From: Pilaira anomala
Lineage: Eukaryota; Mucoromycota; Mucoromycetes; Mucorales; Mucoraceae
Length of the DNA stretch: 25,000 bases
Assembly (NCBI GenBank): GCA_025716855.1
Contig: JAIXMQ010000107.1
Span: 7,501-32,500, forward strand
Direction: 5' to 3'
The notes beneath the pieces are model-generated. The model did no database searches. It was not told the DNA's origin and saw only the letters and a program-made list of their open reading frames with translations. Below, one piece after another: positions 23,352 to 25,000 of the stretch. Made by a program: the position numbers and the translations under genes. How positions within the stretch are numbered: the stretch's first letter is position 1; each line of letters starts with the position of its first letter.

Positions 23352-25000
23352 ATGGCAGGAAAAGGTGTAGTTAGAAGCATGTAAGTAAACAAAACCAAAA
23401 TAAAGATGACGAAAAAAGAAAAAAAAAAAAAATACAAGTTTTTATTTATGGAGATGTACAAAAAAAAAAAAATAACAGAAAAAACAAATGGTAATTTAGT
23501 AAAAACTATGCAAAAGGATTCTCAGAAGTTCAGATTAAAGTAAGAGAAGCTACTTCTAATGATACATGGGGACCAAGTGGTTCGTTGATGAATGAGATTG
23601 CACAATTGACATTCAATGAGTAAGAGAGAAAGAGAGAGTTTTTTTATTATTATATACTTGTTATTTCCCGGCCTTATTATTCATATTTATAAAACAGGCA
23701 TGATTTTATTGAAATTATGGATATGATTGATAGAAGGTTAAATGATAAAGGAAAGAATTGGCGACATGTATTTAAAGTAAGTAATAAAGATAGTATATAT
23801 GTGTATGTGTATGTGATTTTAATTTATATATATATATATAAAAAAAAGGCTTTACTCTTACTTGATTATTGTTTACATGTTGGATCTGAAAACGTAGTAC
23901 TTTATGCGAAAGAAAATATTTATGTTGTGAGAACTTTAAAAGAGTTTCAACATATTGACGATACAGGAAAAGATGTTGGGTTTAATAGTAAAGTTACGAA
24001 TTTTATTGTTTTTTTTTTGTTTTTACTAACTAAGGTGATCATAGTACGTCAAAAAGCCAAAGATATTACAAGTTTATTATTAGATGAACAACGATTAAAA
24101 GAAGAGCGTCGCTCTAGACAACAAATGCAAGATAAGATGTCGAATATAGGTGATTATATGAATGATCAAATGTTGGTTGGAAAATCAACAAGAGCGATTG
24201 AAGATCATCCTACCTATCAGCATCCTGGGTATCTGGATGAAGATCAAGATTTAAAAAAGGCGATTGAAGAAAGTAAGCGCATGGCAGAACAAGAATTTAG
24301 AAAGCGTGGAGAAGGGTTCGTTTATTTGTTACACATAACATACATAATAGAATTAAACTAACTAATCTAATTTTTTTAGCACGGACGCTGATTTACAAAA
24401 AGCATTAGAAGAAAGTGAGAGAGAAGCGAGAGAAAGTGAGAGAAAGAAGCGGGAAGCGCTAGAACGTCAAAATCAAGAAAATTTGTTTGGAAATGGACAA
24501 CAAACGTTAGTTTACATAACAATAAGACTAATAATCATAATTAAACTAAAAAAAAACCTTCTTTTTAACAAAGTTTCCAGCCTTTCCCCGCTACACAAGC
24601 CTTTGATTCTTCTTTTAATCCGTATAGTCTTCAATCTCAACCTACCGGTTTATCATTTGCCGAACCTATTCAACAACAACAACAACAAAATTTCTCTAAT
24701 CCATATCAACAAACAGGTGGTGGATTTAATCAATTTAGTCTTCAGGCACAAATGACAGGTATGCCTCAACAACCACAAGCTCAATTCACAGGAGCAGTTC
24801 AACAACCACAACAATTTACAGGTGCACAACCTTTTAACGGTTCACAATCATCACAATTCAATCATGCACAATCACAACAATTTACCGGTGCACAATCACA
24901 ACAATTCACTGGCGCACAACCTCATCAACAGTTCACTGCTGGCGCTCAAACATCGTTTTCTACCGCTCCACAACAACAACAAGCTCAATTCACAGGAGTA
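23352..25000 (+). CDS. Epsin (ENTH domain, two UIMs), 3' end outside the window
   Basis: Seven exons are visible: 23352-23380, 23500-23619, 23698-23776, 23849-23987, 24045-24315, 24380-24505 and 24574 to the window edge. They give 397 aa so far. Epsins bind PtdIns(4,5)P2 and clathrin-coat proteins and take ubiquitinated cargo into endocytic vesicles. The ENTH domain spans about residues 8-140, with VREATSNDTWGPSGSLMNEI, the LDYCLHVGSENVV helix and FNIRQKAKDI. Two ubiquitin-interacting motifs follow (DQDLKKAIEESKRM near 189-202 and ADLQKALEESERE near 216-228). A Gln-rich tail comes next, with NPYS/NPYQ in place of NPF and repeats of QFTGA. The choice of the 23987/24045 junction follows the fit of FNIRQKAK to the family; a second in-frame pair exists. 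Intron 1 is the longest at 119 nt. Confidence 0.94.
24772..25000 (+). repeat. QFTGA-repeat region in the epsin tail
   Basis: The coding sequence repeats a CAA-CAA-TTT-ACA-GGT-GCA-type unit at least six times, giving QFTGA with variable Gln/Pro/Ser spacers. It is a low-complexity, probably disordered region of the kind that carries adaptor-binding peptides in epsins. It continues beyond the window. Confidence 0.85.

Overview
The window is nuclear DNA of an intron-rich, AT-rich early-diverging fungus, most likely a Mucorales-type mucoromycete. The support is indirect: short GT-AG introns (about 50-80 nt), several with a TACTAAC/TGCTAAT branch site; long A and T homopolymers; a decayed Tc1/mariner-IS630-type transposase and a LINE endonuclease relic of the sort common in these genomes; and the protein families present. 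No prokaryotic features, tRNA, rRNA or CRISPR were recognised. I assembled the gene models by hand from splice signals, and reading frame is kept across every junction given.

Layout. (1) 200-1248, minus: a six-exon YbaK-type aminoacyl-tRNA deacylase-like protein. (2) 1249-4028: no intact gene; it holds a transposase relic (clear part 2299-2690, a weaker upstream trace near 1990-2080). (3) 4029-4971, plus: uracil phosphoribosyltransferase, five exons. (4) 5420-9426, plus: VPS18 (HOPS/CORVET core), 13 exons, 1063 aa, with a C-terminal RING-H2. (5) 9574-10501, minus: a PDCD7 / U11-U12 59K-like minor-spliceosome protein, two exons. (6) 10531-12750, minus: a TRF/Tbf1-like telomere-binding protein, five exons, 661 aa, lying only 29 nt upstream of gene 5. 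(7) 14098-14964, minus: an unrecognised acidic protein with an internal duplication and a probable four-codon last exon. (8) 16032-16363, plus: a tentative two-exon small gene. (9) 16364-23351: about 7 kb without a convincing gene, full of homopolymers and microsatellites, with a LINE endonuclease relic at 17402-17725. (10) 23352-25000, plus: the 5' part of an epsin (ENTH domain, two UIMs), running off the window.

The intact genes are housekeeping: pyrimidine salvage, endolysosomal tethering, clathrin endocytosis, U12-type splicing, telomere binding and tRNA proofreading. They are unrelated in pathway and do not form a cluster. The most unusual points are the 29-nt gap between the telomere-protein and 59K-like genes, the SUMO-interacting-type motif in the telomere protein, the duplicated acidic protein with an LC3-interacting-type motif, two stop-free introns of 3n length in the epsin gene, and the T-tract/ATA array bracketed by a 27-nt direct repeat. 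I found no clear sign of a wholly new multi-gene system.
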